The notes beneath the pieces are model-generated. The model ran no database searches. It saw nothing but the letters and a program-made list of their open reading frames with translations, and was not told the origin of the DNA. A program made the translations under genes and the position numbers. Shown piece by piece: positions 13,937 through 14,501 of a DNA stretch of 14,501 bases (position 1 is the first letter of the stretch; each line of letters starts with the position of its first letter). Source of the DNA: Flavobacterium sp. (GTDB taxonomy: Bacteria; Bacteroidota; Bacteroidia; Flavobacteriales; Flavobacteriaceae); assembly GCA_030152225.1 (NCBI GenBank), contig JASLHL010000023.1, forward strand, positions 1 through 14,501, written 5' to 3'.

Positions 13937-14501
13937 GAAGGTCATGTTTGCTTTGGGGCTATCACTTGTGATGATAGGAGGAATGCAAGCACAGAATTCA
14001 ACAGGAAAAAGAAAGATTGACGGTGTAGTTGGCGTTGTTGGAGATTACGTAATCTTAGAATCAGAAATTGATAAGACACTGTTGGAGTTAAAAGCACAGC
14101 GTATTCCTATTGATAATTTGTCAAAATGTGATTTATTCGAGCGTTTGTTAGAAGATAAATTATATGCCCACCAAGCAGTTCAAGATAGTATTGAAGTGAA
14201 TGATGCCGAGGTAACTGCTTTCATGAATGATCAGATCAATCGCATGGTTGAAGAAGTGGGAAGTATGGATCGTATTTTAGGGTTTTACAACAAGAAATCA
14301 GAGGAAGAATTCAGAGATTACTTCTTTGATATTGTAAAGCAAAATAAGTTGACACAAGCGATGCAACGACACATTGTGGAAAAAGTATCGATCACACCTG
14401 AGGAGGTAAGACAATTCTTTAAAGCTATTCCAGAAGACGAAAGACCGACGGTGGGGGATGAAGTAGAAATTGCTGAAATCGTGATTAAACCAGAAATCTC
14501 A
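13920..14501 (+). CDS. SurA-like peptidyl-prolyl cis-trans isomerase, N-terminal part (3' end outside window)
   Basis: The frame is open to the window end (194 codons), so the gene is cut. Residues 1-24 are a signal peptide (MKFISKKVMFALGLSLVMIG, then cleavage near MQA-Q). The SurA-type N-terminal domain follows: DGVVGVVGDYVILESEIDK, LFERLLEDKLYAHQAVQDSI, and a long helix with EEEFRDYFFDIVKQNKL. The parvulin domain seems to begin at about residue 181 (VEIAEIVIKPE) and is cut off. The protein should be a periplasmic chaperone for outer-membrane proteins. The ATG at 13920 lies inside the end of the lipoprotein gene. A later ATG at 13944 is possible, but the earlier one supplies the positively charged start that signal peptides need. 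surA is the likely name; I leave the symbol empty because Bacteroidota carry several paralogues. Confidence 0.9.
   Translation, partial: MKFISKKVMFALGLSLVMIGGMQAQNSTGKRKIDGVVGVVGDYVILESEIDKTLLELKAQRIPIDNLSKCDLFERLLEDKLYAHQAVQDSIEVNDAEVTAFMNDQINRMVEEVGSMDRILGFYNKKSEEEFRDYFFDIVKQNKLTQAMQRHIVEKVSITPEEVRQFFKAIPEDERPTVGDEVEIAEIVIKPEIS

Overview
The window comes from a low-GC member of the Bacteroidota, most likely family Flavobacteriaceae; a Myroides- or Flavobacterium-like genome is a guess from protein style only. The signs are: promoter boxes of the Bacteroidota type (TAnnTTTG), mostly no clear Shine-Dalgarno sequences, a ~480-residue GAPDH with a long N-terminal extension, a dapF-acetyltransferase-mltG cluster, and a SurA-type periplasmic chaperone pair. 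I see no phage integrase, transposase, CRISPR array, tRNA or rRNA.

Layout. (a) 1-3798, plus strand: a surface or fibre locus. It starts with the 3' part of a repeat-rich fibre-like protein whose start lies outside the window and which ends in a coiled coil. Twelve bases later comes an 803-residue secreted protein with four cysteine-bracketed beta-sandwich-like modules and a Rossmann-like C-terminal domain. A strong hairpin terminator closes the unit. (b) 3799-4460: a small conserved-looking 69-residue protein with a good promoter, then two back-to-back terminators facing the convergent GAPDH gene. (c) 4462-7394, minus strand: GAPDH and an HtrA/Deg-type serine protease with two PDZ domains. 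(d) 7395-7539: a divergent intergenic region with facing -7 boxes. (e) 7540-9957, plus strand: dapF, a GNAT acetyltransferase and mltG in a tight operon with its own terminator; two of the three genes feed or trim peptidoglycan. (f) 9958-10253: a gene-free spacer with short direct and inverted repeats. (g) 10254-12719, minus strand: a HAD-family hydrolase and prfC (release factor 3), with a terminator between them. (h) 12720-13060: a divergent spacer. (i) 13061 to the end, plus strand: a lipoprotein of the SurA/PpiC-associated type overlapping by 17 bases a SurA-like peptidyl-prolyl isomerase cut off by the window end. These two probably act together in outer-membrane protein folding.

Most of the window is ordinary core genome. 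The part most likely to hold something poorly described is the two-gene locus at 1-3738: an actively duplicating beta-repeat fibre next to a secreted protein that pairs adhesin-like modules with an enzyme-like fold. The repeat-bearing spacer at 9958-10253 is the second place worth a look.
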